DNA of 64,000 bases from Pseudomonas sp. FP2196 (GCF_030687715.1 NZ_CP117445.1:4081501-4145500); one strand, 5' to 3'. Shown: positions 25,022 through 33,772, counted from the stretch's first letter. Translations and numbers: made by a program. The notes: generated from the letters alone by a model not told the origin.

Positions 25022-25462
25022 TCAACGTGCGAGACGTTGCGCCCAAGAGCTGACAGCATCTTCAATCAATGCATGGGCATGAATAAAAGCGGCCTTGCCT
25101 TGACGATAGGGATCTTGTATTTCGCGTTCGCTCTGCCACTTGCCGAGCAAAAACACTTTGCCTCTGGCGTGAGAGGCAATTTTCAATACTTGATTTACGT
25201 GTTGTTTTTCCATGACCAGAATCAGGTCTGATTCATTGACGATGTCGGGCGTCAGTTGGCGCGCCCTGAATTCGTCTGCGCGATGCCCGTGGTCCTCCAG
25301 AACCTGCCGGGCCGACGCTTCCACGCCCTCGCCAACACGTGCTGCAAGGCCTGCGGAGGTCACTGAGATCTCTGATGGGGCCAGCGCGTTACGCAGCAGA
25401 AGTTCTGCTGTCGGACTACGGCATATATTGCCCACGCAGACGACAAGGATCTTTTTGAACAA
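25022..25462 (-). CDS. Wzb-type low-molecular-weight tyrosine phosphatase
   Basis: A 146-residue cytosolic phosphatase. The P-loop CVGNICRSP (Cys-x5-Arg-Ser) is at residues 9-17 and the general-acid Asp in DPYRQG is near residue 117. It dephosphorylates the Wzc tyrosine tail, as in E. coli Wzb/Wzc. It is the first gene of the eight-gene minus-strand operon that runs to the acyltransferase at 17132. Confidence 0.95.
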   Translation of the reverse strand: MFKKILVVCVGNICRSPTAELLLRNALAPSEISVTSAGLAARVGEGVEASARQVLEDHGHRADEFRARQLTPDIVNESDLILVMEKQHVNQVLKIASHARGKVFLLGKWQSEREIQDPYRQGKAAFIHAHALIEDAVSSWAQRLAR

Positions 25463-25751
25463 GGTTTACTTTCCTGTGTAATATCAAACTGCCAACATCT
25501 AGAGCGAACTTTAATGAACACACTAGATCTTCCTGCACTCAGAAATAGATTCGCCCTGTTAATACAGCGTATTAAGTACCACAGGCCCAAATGTGGCCCA
25601 ACCAGAATTACCGGACTAAAAATAACTGTGATTTTCGGGTGATGACTTCCTGACAAAAAATAACATTTACGCACTTAGTGCCGTTGTTAGTTTCGTAATT
25701 CATGTAACGAGATAACTATTCGCCGTTGTCATTCCCATTGTGAGAACCGAC
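25463..25751. other. Divergent control region between wzb and the glycoside hydrolase gene
   Basis: About 290 AT-rich bases. TGCCAACATCTAG at about 25489 recalls TGCCACCATCTAA at 3721; TGTTAG is at 25685-25690. On the plus strand, GAACTT at 25505, a 16-base gap and TCTTC at 25527 partly resemble an AlgU (sigma-22) promoter, whose -10 is TCTGA; the fit at -10 is imperfect. Confidence 0.4.
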
Positions 25752-26714
25752 ATGAAATCAGCCCGTCTCAAACGGCTCAGTGCCTCAGTGTTATTGGCGC
25801 TCAGCGCCGCTACTCAAGTTCACGCCAGTGAACTGTTCCCCAACCTTCCCGCCAGAACCATCGGCGTTCAGGTGAAGATCCAGAACTTCACCGCCGAAGA
25901 CGCCGCCCATATCAAGGCCGCCGGATTCAGTTTTGTGCGCTTCGGCGTGTGGAGCGACAGCCTGAGCGCCAAGGCCTATCAGAAACAGGTCAGTGATGCC
26001 TTTGCGGCGGCCAGATCCGCAGGCCTGCCAGTTTTGCTGACCGTGCGCGCCATCAAGCCGCTGACCTCGGCGTCAGGCAATACCGCTGAACTGGCAACGG
26101 CTGGCGAATCCTTTGCCAACGCGCTGACCGGTCTGGAGACAACCTACAGCGCACAATTGGCGGCGATTGAAATCTGGAATGAGCCGGACCTTGAAACCTA
26201 TTGGCCGACTCGTAATTTCGATACGACGTTCGTGCCGTTCATGAGCGCCGTGTGCAAGTCGCTGCAGGACAAACCGCAATCGACGCCACGGGTCGGCTAC
26301 GGCTTCGCCCGGCCACCGACGGCGGGCTCCGCCTCAACCGTGGCGCTGAGCCGCATCGTCAGTGAATACCCGAAATGCCTCAACGCGATCTCCTATCACC
26401 CCTACGGCATGACCGCCACGCAGATCAGCAATGCACAGACTTTCATCCAGCAGAACTTCCACCTGCCCGGCGTCATCAGTGAATGGGGCATCTCGGCGCT
26501 GACCTCTAACGGCGGCAATGACGGACAAGCCAGTAAAATCGGCGCCTTCATCACCGATGTTAAAAGGCTCAACATCCCGCTGACATCGATATACGAATGG
26601 AAGAACAGTGACTCGGGCAGTAACGATCGCGAGAAAAACTTCGGCCTGCTCACCTCGAACGGTCAACCGAAACCGGCGAAAGCGGCAGCCGAAACGCAAT
26701 TGAATGCCCAGTAG
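25752..26714 (+). CDS. Secreted clan GH-A-like glycoside hydrolase
   Basis: A 320-residue exported protein (signal peptide ending QVHAS) with a TIM-barrel hydrolase pattern. The acid/base Glu is in IEIWNEPD (about residue 145) and the nucleophile Glu in GVISEWGIS (about residue 240), with ISYHPYGM between them and YEWKNSD near the end. The arrangement resembles GH39/GH5-like enzymes such as PslG, which trim or process the polymer made by their own locus. ATG 25752 is preferred over GTG 25740 by signal-peptide shape. It is transcribed divergently from the wzb operon. The substrate is probably the polymer made here, by context only. Confidence 0.85.
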   Translation: MKSARLKRLSASVLLALSAATQVHASELFPNLPARTIGVQVKIQNFTAEDAAHIKAAGFSFVRFGVWSDSLSAKAYQKQVSDAFAAARSAGLPVLLTVRAIKPLTSASGNTAELATAGESFANALTGLETTYSAQLAAIEIWNEPDLETYWPTRNFDTTFVPFMSAVCKSLQDKPQSTPRVGYGFARPPTAGSASTVALSRIVSEYPKCLNAISYHPYGMTATQISNAQTFIQQNFHLPGVISEWGISALTSNGGNDGQASKIGAFITDVKRLNIPLTSIYEWKNSDSGSNDREKNFGLLTSNGQPKPAKAAAETQLNAQ

Positions 26715-26916
26715 GCCACGTGCGACTGATCTGTGCGCAGGTCAGTTGCGTTGAACCTGTGAGCGGTTTTGGCATCGTATTCATCGATACCGCGCCCTGC
26801 CTTTCAAACAATCGTTTCCCGGTTGTTGCCGCATGGGCCCTCGATACACGCACCCGCCCTTGAGTGGCTGTCAGCGCTCGGGTAATGTCGTCAAACCCAC
26901 AGGACAGAGCACACAC
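26715..26916. other. Intergenic region before the transaldolase gene
   Basis: About 200 bases with no clear terminator or promoter. By my recollection of P. aeruginosa order (dusA next to tal), this is the right-hand border of the inserted EPS segment. Confidence 0.35.
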
Positions 26917-27843
26917 ATGACTTCCAAGCTGGAACAACTCAAACAAATGACCACCGTGGTTGCCGACACCGGCGACTTCGAAGCGATTGCCCGGGTCAAG
27001 CCGGTCGACGCCACCACCAACCCTTCCCTGCTGCTCAAGGCAGCGGCCATTCCTGCTTACGCCGAACTGCTGAACGCCTGCGTCAGCGACTGCAAGGGCG
27101 ATGTGGGCCTGGCCAGCGACCGTTTCGGCGTCGCGGTGGGCCAGGAAATCCTGAAAGTGATTCCAGGCCGTATATCCACTGAAGTGGATGCGCGCCTGTC
27201 GTTCGATAAAGACGCCGTGCTGAAACGAGCGCATCGCCTGATCGAGCTTTATGACAAGGCCGGCATTGGCCGCGACCGCGTACTGATCAAGATCGCCTCG
27301 ACCTGGGAAGGCATCCGCGCGGCCGAAGTGCTGGAGAAGGAAGGCATTCAGACCAACCTGACCCTGCTGTTCTCCTTCGCACAAGCTGCTGCGTGCGCCG
27401 ATGCTGGCGTGTTCCTGATCTCGCCGTTCGTGGGCCGCATCTACGACTGGTACAAAAAGGCCAACGGCAATGAATACACCGGTGCCGATGATCCAGGCGT
27501 GCAGTCGGTTACGCGCATCTACAACTACTACAAGGCCAATGACTACAAGACCGTGGTGATGGGTGCGAGCTTCCGTAACCTGAACCAGATTGAACAACTG
27601 GCTGGCTGCGATCGCCTGACCATCAGCCCGGACCTGATCGACAAGCTGGCGGCAGACACCGGCAAGCTGGAGCGCAAACTGGCGCCGGGGCATGCCGGTG
27701 AGGCGCGTCTGAGCCTCAATGAAGCGCAGTTCCGCTGGTTGTCCAACGAAGACGCGATGGCCACCGAGAAACTGGCTGAAGGCATCCGTCAGTTTGCCCG
27801 TGATCAGGAAAAGCTTGAGGCATTGCTGCAAGCCAAGCTGTGA
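26917..27843 (+). CDS. tal: Transaldolase
   Basis: A pentose-phosphate enzyme of 308 residues that transfers a dihydroxyacetone unit. It has the family start [18 protein letters not shown], the signature [17 protein letters not shown] and the Schiff-base lysine in [15 protein letters not shown] 26917 matches the conserved N-terminus; the longer frame from 26833 does not. Followed by a strong terminator. Confidence 0.95.
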   Translation: MTSKLEQLKQMTTVVADTGDFEAIARVKPVDATTNPSLLLKAAAIPAYAELLNACVSDCKGDVGLASDRFGVAVGQEILKVIPGRISTEVDARLSFDKDAVLKRAHRLIELYDKAGIGRDRVLIKIASTWEGIRAAEVLEKEGIQTNLTLLFSFAQAAACADAGVFLISPFVGRIYDWYKKANGNEYTGADDPGVQSVTRIYNYYKANDYKTVVMGASFRNLNQIEQLAGCDRLTISPDLIDKLAADTGKLERKLAPGHAGEARLSLNEAQFRWLSNEDAMATEKLAEGIRQFARDQEKLEALLQAKL

Positions 27844-27866
27844 TCTGAGTCGCTGGAATGCAAAAA

Positions 27867-27896
27867 GGGCGAACCTTGATGGGTTCGCCCTTTTTT
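27867..27896. terminator. Bidirectional terminator between tal and rssC
   Basis: GGGCGAACC, loop TTGATG, GGTTCGCCC, then six T; on the other strand a run of A/T before the stem gives a T run for the convergent gene. Confidence 0.92.
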
Positions 27897-27938
27897 GTTG
27901 CTGCTGGAAATTTGCGGCGCTCTCGCGGGCGCTAGCGC

Positions 27939-28421
27939 TTAATGCCGTTCGAGCGCATTCACCAGATCATGGAAGGCTTCACGATTGGAATCGTTCAACC
28001 CCATCAGGATCTTGTGCGCTTCCAGCACCTTGATCCGCACAATCTCTTCCGACTGATCCTGATCCGGCAGGTCGTCCAGGCACTCCGGGCATGGCACGGG
28101 GTGGTTGACGATGTTGAACACCTGCTCGAAACCCATCGATTGCAGCAGACGGGTGATGTCATCGTGGGTGGTGACGACGGTCGGCAGCAGGCCGACCTTC
28201 TGCCGCGACAGGATCGACAATTTGGCCAGCAGGCCCAATGTGGTGCTGTCGATGCTGCGGGTTTCGGTCAAATCGATCACGATCGCGTTGAAATTCAGCG
28301 CGGTGAAGATTTTCTCAATAGTCGCATCCAACGCCGAACACAGGGTCAGGCGAACTTCACCGACGAACTTCAGGACGAAGGTGCCGTCCTGCTCGGCGAA
28401 CTGGATTCTACCGGTACTCAT
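27939..28421 (-). CDS. rssC: STAS-domain anti-sigma factor antagonist RssC
   Basis: A 160-residue protein with an N-terminal STAS domain (GTFVLKFVGEVRLTLCSALDATIEKIF; phosphorylatable serine region IDLTETRSIDSTTLGLLAKLS). A C-terminal extension contains CPECLDDLPDQDQSEE and may bind a metal or partner. Its ATG overlaps the rssB stop by one base (TAATG), so the two are co-translated. In P. aeruginosa RssB and RssC form a partner switch linked to RpoS/biofilm control; the equivalent role here follows from homology and order. Confidence 0.85.
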   Translation of the reverse strand: MSTGRIQFAEQDGTFVLKFVGEVRLTLCSALDATIEKIFTALNFNAIVIDLTETRSIDSTTLGLLAKLSILSRQKVGLLPTVVTTHDDITRLLQSMGFEQVFNIVNHPVPCPECLDDLPDQDQSEEIVRIKVLEAHKILMGLNDSNREAFHDLVNALERH

Positions 28422-29602
28422 TAAAGATTCCTGCTCAACACCAACAGGGCGATATCATCCGGCATCTCCCCTAGCGTGGCCAATCCAAACACTTGCCGCA
28501 GACCATCCAGGCTGCCGCCCGCTGACTTCACCCGTTCGGGCAAAGCCGCTTCTTTTTCTTTGAGCGTAGGTTCTGGCAAAAGATCCAGAATGCCATCAGA
28601 CATCAGCGTCAGGCTGAACGTCGGTGGCAGCTCAAGTACGTGGTCTTCGTAGGTGGCTTCATTGAAGAGGCCCACCGGCAGACCGCGTCCTTCGAGATAA
28701 CGAACACTGTCAGGCGTGTACAACACAGGCAAAGGCAGATGGCCGCCAATGCTATAGGTCAACAAACCGGTCTCCTCGTCGATGACTCCACCGACCATTG
28801 TGACGTGTTTACCCAGCTTACAACTGATCAGTCCCCGGTTGATATGGCCAAGGACTTCCGAAGGCTTGAATTCCGGCAATGTGCCGCTGCGCTTGGATTC
28901 GAACAGCAAGCGCGTGGTCATGAACTTCAGCAGTACGGTGACGAAGGCTGAAGAGGCGCCATGACCCGATACGTCCGCCAGGTAAAACGCGACCCGACGC
29001 TCATCGACGCGGAAATAGTCGGCAAAATCACCCGACAGGTACAGCGACGGGATGATCTGGTGCGCAAACTTGAAATCGTCGATGCTCCACGGACTTTCCG
29101 GCAGCATGTTCATCTGCACCTGGCGACCGGCGTTCTGGTCTTCCTGGAGCAGGTTCAGGCTGGCTTCGAGTTCGCGGTTGGCCTTTTCCAGCTTCTCGCG
29201 ATAGCGCTGGTTCTCCAGCAGCAGGCGCGCACGATCCAGGGCCCGGCGCACGGAATGCTCGAGCACAGCCAGATCTTCAAGAGGCTTGATCAGGTAATCC
29301 GCCGCGCCCAGGCGCAGGGCTTCGACCGCGTCGTTCATCACGCCGGCACCCGACACCACGATCACCGGCGTTTGCGGCGACCGCTCGGTGACCTGACGGA
29401 TGAGTTCGAGACCGCCCATCTGCGGCATGCGCAGATCGCAGATGACCAGGTCGGGCTTGTCTTGCTCGAATACCTGAAGACCCTGTTGGCCGTTGCTGGC
29501 CTGCAGGACGCTGAAACCACTGTCTTCCAAATAGGCCGCGAGGCTCGCGCGCACTACTTCGTCATCATCGATTATCAGCAGCGTGGCACTGGTTTTTGGC
29601 AT
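28421..29602 (-). CDS. rssB: Response regulator RssB with PP2C-type phosphatase domain
   Basis: A 393-residue protein: an N-terminal receiver (LLIIDDDEVVRASL; phospho-Asp in DLVICDLRMPQMGG; GAADYLIKPL), a coiled-coil linker around residues 140-185 (RARLLLENQRYREKLEKANRELEASLNLLQ), and a SpoIIE/PP2C phosphatase domain (FYLADVSGHGASSAF, LMSDGILDLL). The phosphatase presumably acts on the STAS protein encoded next. ATG 29602 starts the conserved MPKTSATLLIIDDD; the longer frame to 29722 is not supported. Confidence 0.92.
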   Translation of the reverse strand: MPKTSATLLIIDDDEVVRASLAAYLEDSGFSVLQASNGQQGLQVFEQDKPDLVICDLRMPQMGGLELIRQVTERSPQTPVIVVSGAGVMNDAVEALRLGAADYLIKPLEDLAVLEHSVRRALDRARLLLENQRYREKLEKANRELEASLNLLQEDQNAGRQVQMNMLPESPWSIDDFKFAHQIIPSLYLSGDFADYFRVDERRVAFYLADVSGHGASSAFVTVLLKFMTTRLLFESKRSGTLPEFKPSEVLGHINRGLISCKLGKHVTMVGGVIDEETGLLTYSIGGHLPLPVLYTPDSVRYLEGRGLPVGLFNEATYEDHVLELPPTFSLTLMSDGILDLLPEPTLKEKEAALPERVKSAGGSLDGLRQVFGLATLGEMPDDIALLVLSRNL

Positions 29603-29876
29603 GTGGGCAAACGGCGCCAGAATTAGGTTGGCGTAGTTGGCGGGGCGACAGGCCCTGCACTGACTACTGGATTCGCTTCTAGCCTCTCTGCTGCACCGCT
29701 TTAGAGCGTTTGCTCCGTACACGGTTGCACCAGAGGTGCCCTTCTAAGGCGCAGACGGTACTCCCATCCGCGGGGCGTTTCAAGCATGCGCCGATGGTCG
29801 CTTGACGACTTTACTTGTCAAATCACCGAGAGTTATAAGAACGGCTCAAACCGTAACCCAATGGAAGGACGAAGCC

Positions 29877-30176
29877 ATGAGTCAAACCGGCCGGGACTAC
29901 AGCGAAAAACGCGATTTCATCCGCATGCGGGTCGATGCCGATGTCGTGTTGATTCATGAAGGGGATCAAGTGTCAGCGGTGTGTATCGATCTCTCCAGCA
30001 GTGGCATGCAGATCGAGGCGCCGCGCCAGTTCGCGGTAAGTGATCGTTTGAGCGTGCGCATCGATTCCGAGCATGCAGCACTCAGCGGGCTTGAAGCCGA
30101 TACCGAAGTAGTCTGGGTCCGGGCGCAGGATGGCGGCGGCCAGAAGCTCGGCCTGACTATTCTGCAGATGAAATAA
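29877..30176 (+). CDS. PilZ-domain protein
   Basis: A 99-residue protein that is essentially one PilZ domain, the c-di-GMP receptor fold: RDFIR (RxxxR) near residue 13 and DLSSSG (D/NxSxxG) about 30 residues on. ATG 29877 has AAGGA eight bases upstream; the in-frame extension from 29802 lacks this. A direct c-di-GMP link beside RssB fits the biofilm theme, but no target can be named. Confidence 0.88.
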   Translation: MSQTGRDYSEKRDFIRMRVDADVVLIHEGDQVSAVCIDLSSSGMQIEAPRQFAVSDRLSVRIDSEHAALSGLEADTEVVWVRAQDGGGQKLGLTILQMK

Positions 30177-30190
30177 GCGCACACATAAAA

Positions 30191-30212
30191 AAGGCGACCC
30201 GAGGGTCGCCTT
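30191..30212. terminator. Bidirectional terminator between PilZ and mlaA
   Basis: AAGGCGACC-CGAG-GGTCGCCTT, with A-rich sequence before it and CTTCTT after it, between two convergent stop codons. Confidence 0.85.
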
Positions 30213-30229
30213 CTTCTTACTGGTCGAGA

Positions 30230-30919
30230 TTAAAAGTCATCTTCAACCTGGCCATCCTTCACCTTGAACTCGCGGTTCTGCAAGTAGGCGTTGCGGATGA
30301 AGGTGTACTTGTCGCCACTGATCAGCTTCTCGCTCGACAACAGGCTGGCACGGGTGTCGACGATATTCAGACCAAACACCGAGTTACGCACTGGCACGTC
30401 GTTGATATAACGGTACGGGCCGGTATAGCCGTCGACGTACTTGGATGGCGCGTCTCGCAAAGTACTTGGCCCCATCAATGGCAGCATCACGTAAGGGCCG
30501 CTACCCACACCCCAATAGCCGAGGGTCTGGCCGAAATCTTCGTCGCTGCGGTTCAGGCCCATTTTGGTGCCGACGTCGAAGAAGCCAAGCAGACCGAACG
30601 TGGTGTTGAAGATCAGGCGCGCAGTGTCGACGCCAGCCGCCGCCGGTTTGGCCTGCAGGATGTTGTTCGCCAGGTTGGTGACATCACCGACGTTGCGGAA
30701 CATGTTGTGGATGCCGTCTTCGACAAATTGCGGTGTCACGAACTCATAACCCTGTGCCAACGGCTTGAGCGCGTAGGTATCAACGAAGTCGTTGAACTGG
30801 AAGATCGGACGGTTAACGCTTTCCCAAGGGTCTTCTTCCGTGGCGGCCTGGGCAGCCAACGGCGCCAGCAACAGGCCGGCATATACACAAAGCTGAGCGA
30901 GCGGAGGGCTCCAGCGCAT
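30230..30919 (-). CDS. mlaA: MlaA (VacJ) phospholipid-transport outer-membrane protein
   Basis: A 229-residue exported protein that removes misplaced phospholipid from the outer leaflet for the Mla pathway. Family motifs are DPWESVNRPIFQFNDFVD after the signal peptide (end LAAQAA), GFFDVGTKMGLNRSDEDFGQTLGYWGVGSGPYVMLPLMGPSTLRD in the core, and a RYINDVPVRNSV stretch. The usual lipobox Cys is not evident (LAAQAATEEDPW), so it may be a soluble or helix-anchored form as in other pseudomonads. Confidence 0.92.
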   Translation of the reverse strand: MRWSPPLAQLCVYAGLLLAPLAAQAATEEDPWESVNRPIFQFNDFVDTYALKPLAQGYEFVTPQFVEDGIHNMFRNVGDVTNLANNILQAKPAAAGVDTARLIFNTTFGLLGFFDVGTKMGLNRSDEDFGQTLGYWGVGSGPYVMLPLMGPSTLRDAPSKYVDGYTGPYRYINDVPVRNSVFGLNIVDTRASLLSSEKLISGDKYTFIRNAYLQNREFKVKDGQVEDDF

Positions 30920-31116
30920 AGAAAAACTCCTTGGATTTGTACTGGCGCGGGCATCGGGGCCTGGGCGTTAAGAGCGCTAGTATAAGCGTAAAAGGCCTTT
31001 TGGGCAGTCCGCGAATTAAGGCATCTGTGGGACGCCTCCTACGTCGCCTTTCACACAGTTGTCATCCAACTGTCACCAGCACGCCCTAGCCTCATCGTTA
31101 TTTCAGGGACGTTGCC

Positions 31117-31737
31117 ATGCCACACGCCGAAACCTTGCCCCTCACTGCCCCCGGACTGACTGCCGTGCTGTTCGGCCTCAGCGGTTGTCTGGTGGATTTC
31201 GGTGCCCGCGCCCGACAAGGCGGTGTCGCCCTGCCCGAGCATGCCGATGCCACACTCGGCGCGCTGGACAGCGTGCTCGCTTTGCAGCGCCAGCAGATTC
31301 CGTGCGCCTGGCTTGATGAGTTGCCCCCCGCCCTTGCACAACCGCTGTCGGCTTCTTTGCCGGCGTGGATCAAGCCAGCGCAACATTCAGCAACAGTCAA
31401 TCCATGGCCTGCTCCCAACGCCTGTTGGCAAGCGCTGATGAACTTGAACGTCGCCAGTCTCGACGGCTGCGTACTCGTCAGCGGCGAACCCCGATTGCTG
31501 CAATCGGGATTGAATGCCGGGTTATGGACAATCGGTCTCGCCTCATGCGGTTCGCTGTGCGGGCTCGCGCCGGGCGAATGGCAGGCCCTGAGCCGAAAGG
31601 AGCGCGAACAATTGCGCGGCAAGGCGACGGTGCAGTTGTTCGGTCTCGGCGTGCACTCGGTGATCGATCATCTGGGCGAGCTCGAAACCTGTCTGGCGGA
31701 CATCAGCCTGCGCCGCCTCAAAGGCGAAAAGCCCTGA
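31117..31737 (+). CDS. Degenerate HAD-like (PhnX-related) protein
   Basis: A 206-residue protein. Its start, AVLFGLSGCLVDFGARA, aligns with the first HAD motif of phosphonoacetaldehyde hydrolases (pattern xxFDWAGTTVDFG), but the nucleophile Asp is replaced by Gly. Later parts (VSGEPRLLQSGLNAGLWTIGLASCGSLCGL) resemble HAD motif IV surroundings. Without the Asp it should not act as a normal phosphohydrolase. Position before the DUF4404 gene and queF matches a P. aeruginosa PhnX-like gene as I remember it. A binding or regulatory role is inference. Confidence 0.75.
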   Translation: MPHAETLPLTAPGLTAVLFGLSGCLVDFGARARQGGVALPEHADATLGALDSVLALQRQQIPCAWLDELPPALAQPLSASLPAWIKPAQHSATVNPWPAPNACWQALMNLNVASLDGCVLVSGEPRLLQSGLNAGLWTIGLASCGSLCGLAPGEWQALSRKEREQLRGKATVQLFGLGVHSVIDHLGELETCLADISLRRLKGEKP

Positions 31738-31846
31738 TCGGGATCATGCAGGCTGGTCGAGAGTGGATTAATCTAAAGGTCAGCCATAGACCTTTGGCGC
31801 GCGGCTGCGGTCAATGCCAGTGCCTCTCGATAAAAAGGAAAACACC

Positions 31847-32110
31847 ATGCCCGCTCAAGAACTTCAAAAACAGCTCGATACCCTGCGCGAGCAACTGGAT
31901 CAGAATCCGCCGCTGTCGGAAGCCGAACGGGAAGATCTGCGTGCTCTGATGGTGCAGGTTGAATCTCAAATTAAACTGGAGGCTGCAACTCAGGACGCCA
32001 GCATCGTCGATGGGGTGAATCTGGCAGTCGAACGTTTCGAAGTCGATCATCCGACCATTGCCGGCACCCTGCGCAACATCGTCAATACGTTGGGCAGCAT
32101 GGGGATCTGA
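31847..32110 (+). CDS. DUF4404 family small protein
   Basis: An 87-residue, mostly helical, acidic protein: ELQKQLDTLREQLDQNPPLSEAEREDLRALMVQVESQI, then a short helix and TLRNIVNTLGSMGI. It matches the small DUF4404 family of gamma-proteobacteria, function unknown. ATG 31847 has AAAAAGGA upstream and is preferred over the longer frame. Confidence 0.8.
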   Translation: MPAQELQKQLDTLREQLDQNPPLSEAEREDLRALMVQVESQIKLEAATQDASIVDGVNLAVERFEVDHPTIAGTLRNIVNTLGSMGI

Positions 32111-32125
32111 TTCCCCGACAGACAA

Positions 32126-32155
32126 AAAAGCCCTGCCATCGCTGGCAGGGCTTTT
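32126..32155. terminator. Bidirectional terminator between DUF4404 gene and queF
   Basis: AAAAGCCCTGCCA, loop TCGC, TGGCAGGGCTTTT: a perfect 13-base stem with A and T runs on either side, between convergent genes. Confidence 0.92.
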
Positions 32156-32192
32156 CTTTTGCGCAATTTGAAATGCGCTGCTACAGGGTTAT

Positions 32193-33023
32193 TTATTGAC
32201 GCACGAGGCGGTGGTTCGGCAGTTGGACGCTTTCGGTGCTGCGATAAGGATTGATATCCAGCCCACCGCGACGCACGTAACGCGCGAACACCGTCAACTT
32301 CTCCGGTTTCAGCAAGCGCTGCAGATCGAGGAAGATCCGCTCGACACACTGCTCATGGAAGTCCGAGTGCTGGCGGAAACTGACGATGTACTCCAGCAGA
32401 CTGGCATGATCCAGCGCCGCGCCGCGATATTCCACCACCACACTGCCCCAGTCCGGCTGACTGGTCACCGGGCAGTTGGATTTGAGCAAGTGGCTATGCA
32501 CGCTCTCCTCCACAACCTTCGATTCATCACAACGCAGCAGTTCCGGGCGCGGATGCTCGTAGTTGCTGACGCTGATATCCAGATCGTCGATGCACACGCC
32601 AGGCAGCGCAACGACACCTTCGGTCTCTACGTCTTTGAGGCTGCGAACCCGCACGCCCACCGGTTTGCCGGCAGCGGCAGACAGATCCTTGACCAGCGTC
32701 GCTTCCAGGCTGGCAACGTCAGCGAACGGCGTCTGGTTCAGCGAGTTCAGATACAGCTTGAACGACTTCGACTCGATGATGTTCGGCGAATCCGCCGGAA
32801 TGCTGAACTCGCCGATGGCCACCACCGGTTTGCCCGACGGCAACAGCCACGACAGTTCGAAGCAGTTCCAGAAATCCACGCCCTTATAAGGCAGGGTGTC
32901 GGCGGTCAGGCCCAACTCGGCCCATTTCGCGGTGCGCGGGATCGGGAAAAGCAGAGACGGCGTGTACGTGGCGATGTATTCGCTGGATTTGCCCAGCGGC
33001 GAATGTTCGGCTGCGGGATGCAT
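32193..33023 (-). CDS. queF: NADPH-dependent 7-cyano-7-deazaguanine reductase QueF
   Basis: Converts preQ0 to preQ1 in queuosine synthesis. The 276-residue long (unimodular) form shows the QueF motif [17 protein letters not shown], then the catalytic cysteine in [14 protein letters not shown] and the C-terminal [17 protein letters not shown] and [17 protein letters not shown]. With dusA it is the second tRNA-modification gene in the window, though not linked. Confidence 0.95.
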   Translation of the reverse strand: MHPAAEHSPLGKSSEYIATYTPSLLFPIPRTAKWAELGLTADTLPYKGVDFWNCFELSWLLPSGKPVVAIGEFSIPADSPNIIESKSFKLYLNSLNQTPFADVASLEATLVKDLSAAAGKPVGVRVRSLKDVETEGVVALPGVCIDDLDISVSNYEHPRPELLRCDESKVVEESVHSHLLKSNCPVTSQPDWGSVVVEYRGAALDHASLLEYIVSFRQHSDFHEQCVERIFLDLQRLLKPEKLTVFARYVRRGGLDINPYRSTESVQLPNHRLVRQ

Positions 33024-33084
33024 GGCGGAAACCTGACTGAATAATCAGCGGATTCTACCAGCCTTTGCCCGCGCCTTTGAGTGC

Positions 33085-33618
33085 TTACTGACTGACAGTC
33101 AGTTTGCCGACCATGCCCGCCTGATAATGACCGGGAATGTTGCAGGCAAACTCAAGGCTGGTTGCTTTGCTGAAGGTCCAGGTCAGCTCTGCGGTTTTGC
33201 CCGGCTCGACCAGCACACTGTTCGGGTCGTCATGCTTCATGCCATGGCCCATCGCCGCGTGATCCATGCCCGCCATATCGTGGGACATTTCTTTCATACC
33301 GGTAGGCTTGAGCATGCCACTTTGCTGCATCTGCAACATTTCCTGCTGATGCTCGGCGTGCATCGCCGCGTCACCGAGGTTGAATTCGTGTAGCAATTGA
33401 CCTTTATTCACCAGCACAAAGCGAACGGTCTCACCAGCCTTGACCTGAATGGTTTTCGGATCGAACGACATGTCGCCCATCACCACTTCGATGCTGCGCG
33501 TGGCGTTGGCCGCCGGCGCCGATTGGCCGAAGTCGTAGGTGTGTGCCGGCCCTGCCCAAACGGGTGAGCTCGGCGCCAGCAAACACGCGGCCAAGGCCAA
33601 AGGTTTGCGCAAAAACAT
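33085..33618 (-). CDS. Periplasmic cupredoxin-like copper protein
   Basis: A 177-residue exported protein (signal peptide ending SPVWA). It has a cupredoxin core: the early copper ligand His in LLHEFNLG, and the late Cys/His/Met set in FACNIPGHYQAGM. A Met/His-rich insertion between the strands (HQQEMLQMQQ, MKEMSHDMAGMDHAAMGHGMKH) should bind extra copper. It is divergent from copRS, with a cop box between them, so it is very probably copper-induced. It resembles the cupredoxin beside copRS in P. aeruginosa. Confidence 0.88.
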   Translation of the reverse strand: MFLRKPLALAACLLAPSSPVWAGPAHTYDFGQSAPAANATRSIEVVMGDMSFDPKTIQVKAGETVRFVLVNKGQLLHEFNLGDAAMHAEHQQEMLQMQQSGMLKPTGMKEMSHDMAGMDHAAMGHGMKHDDPNSVLVEPGKTAELTWTFSKATSLEFACNIPGHYQAGMVGKLTVSQ

Positions 33619-33695
33619 AGTCGTACTCCCACAAGATAAGGTTCAGCCTGTGGGAAACTCTAGCGCGCCTGCGCTGGCATCTACCTGACAGACAG

Positions 33696-33711
33696 ATTAC
33701 AACTTTGTCAG
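33696..33711. promoter_or_regulatory. CopR binding site (cop box)
   Basis: ATTAC-AACTT-TGTCAG is the exact complement of the cop box pattern CTGACA-N5-GTAAT, located between the divergent cupredoxin and copR genes, 62 bases before the copR start. It should serve both directions. Confidence 0.75.
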
Positions 33712-33772
33712 GTTGGCATTTGTCGCCCGCTCTCACGCTATAAAGCTTAAGTTCCTACAAACCGAGTCGCCC

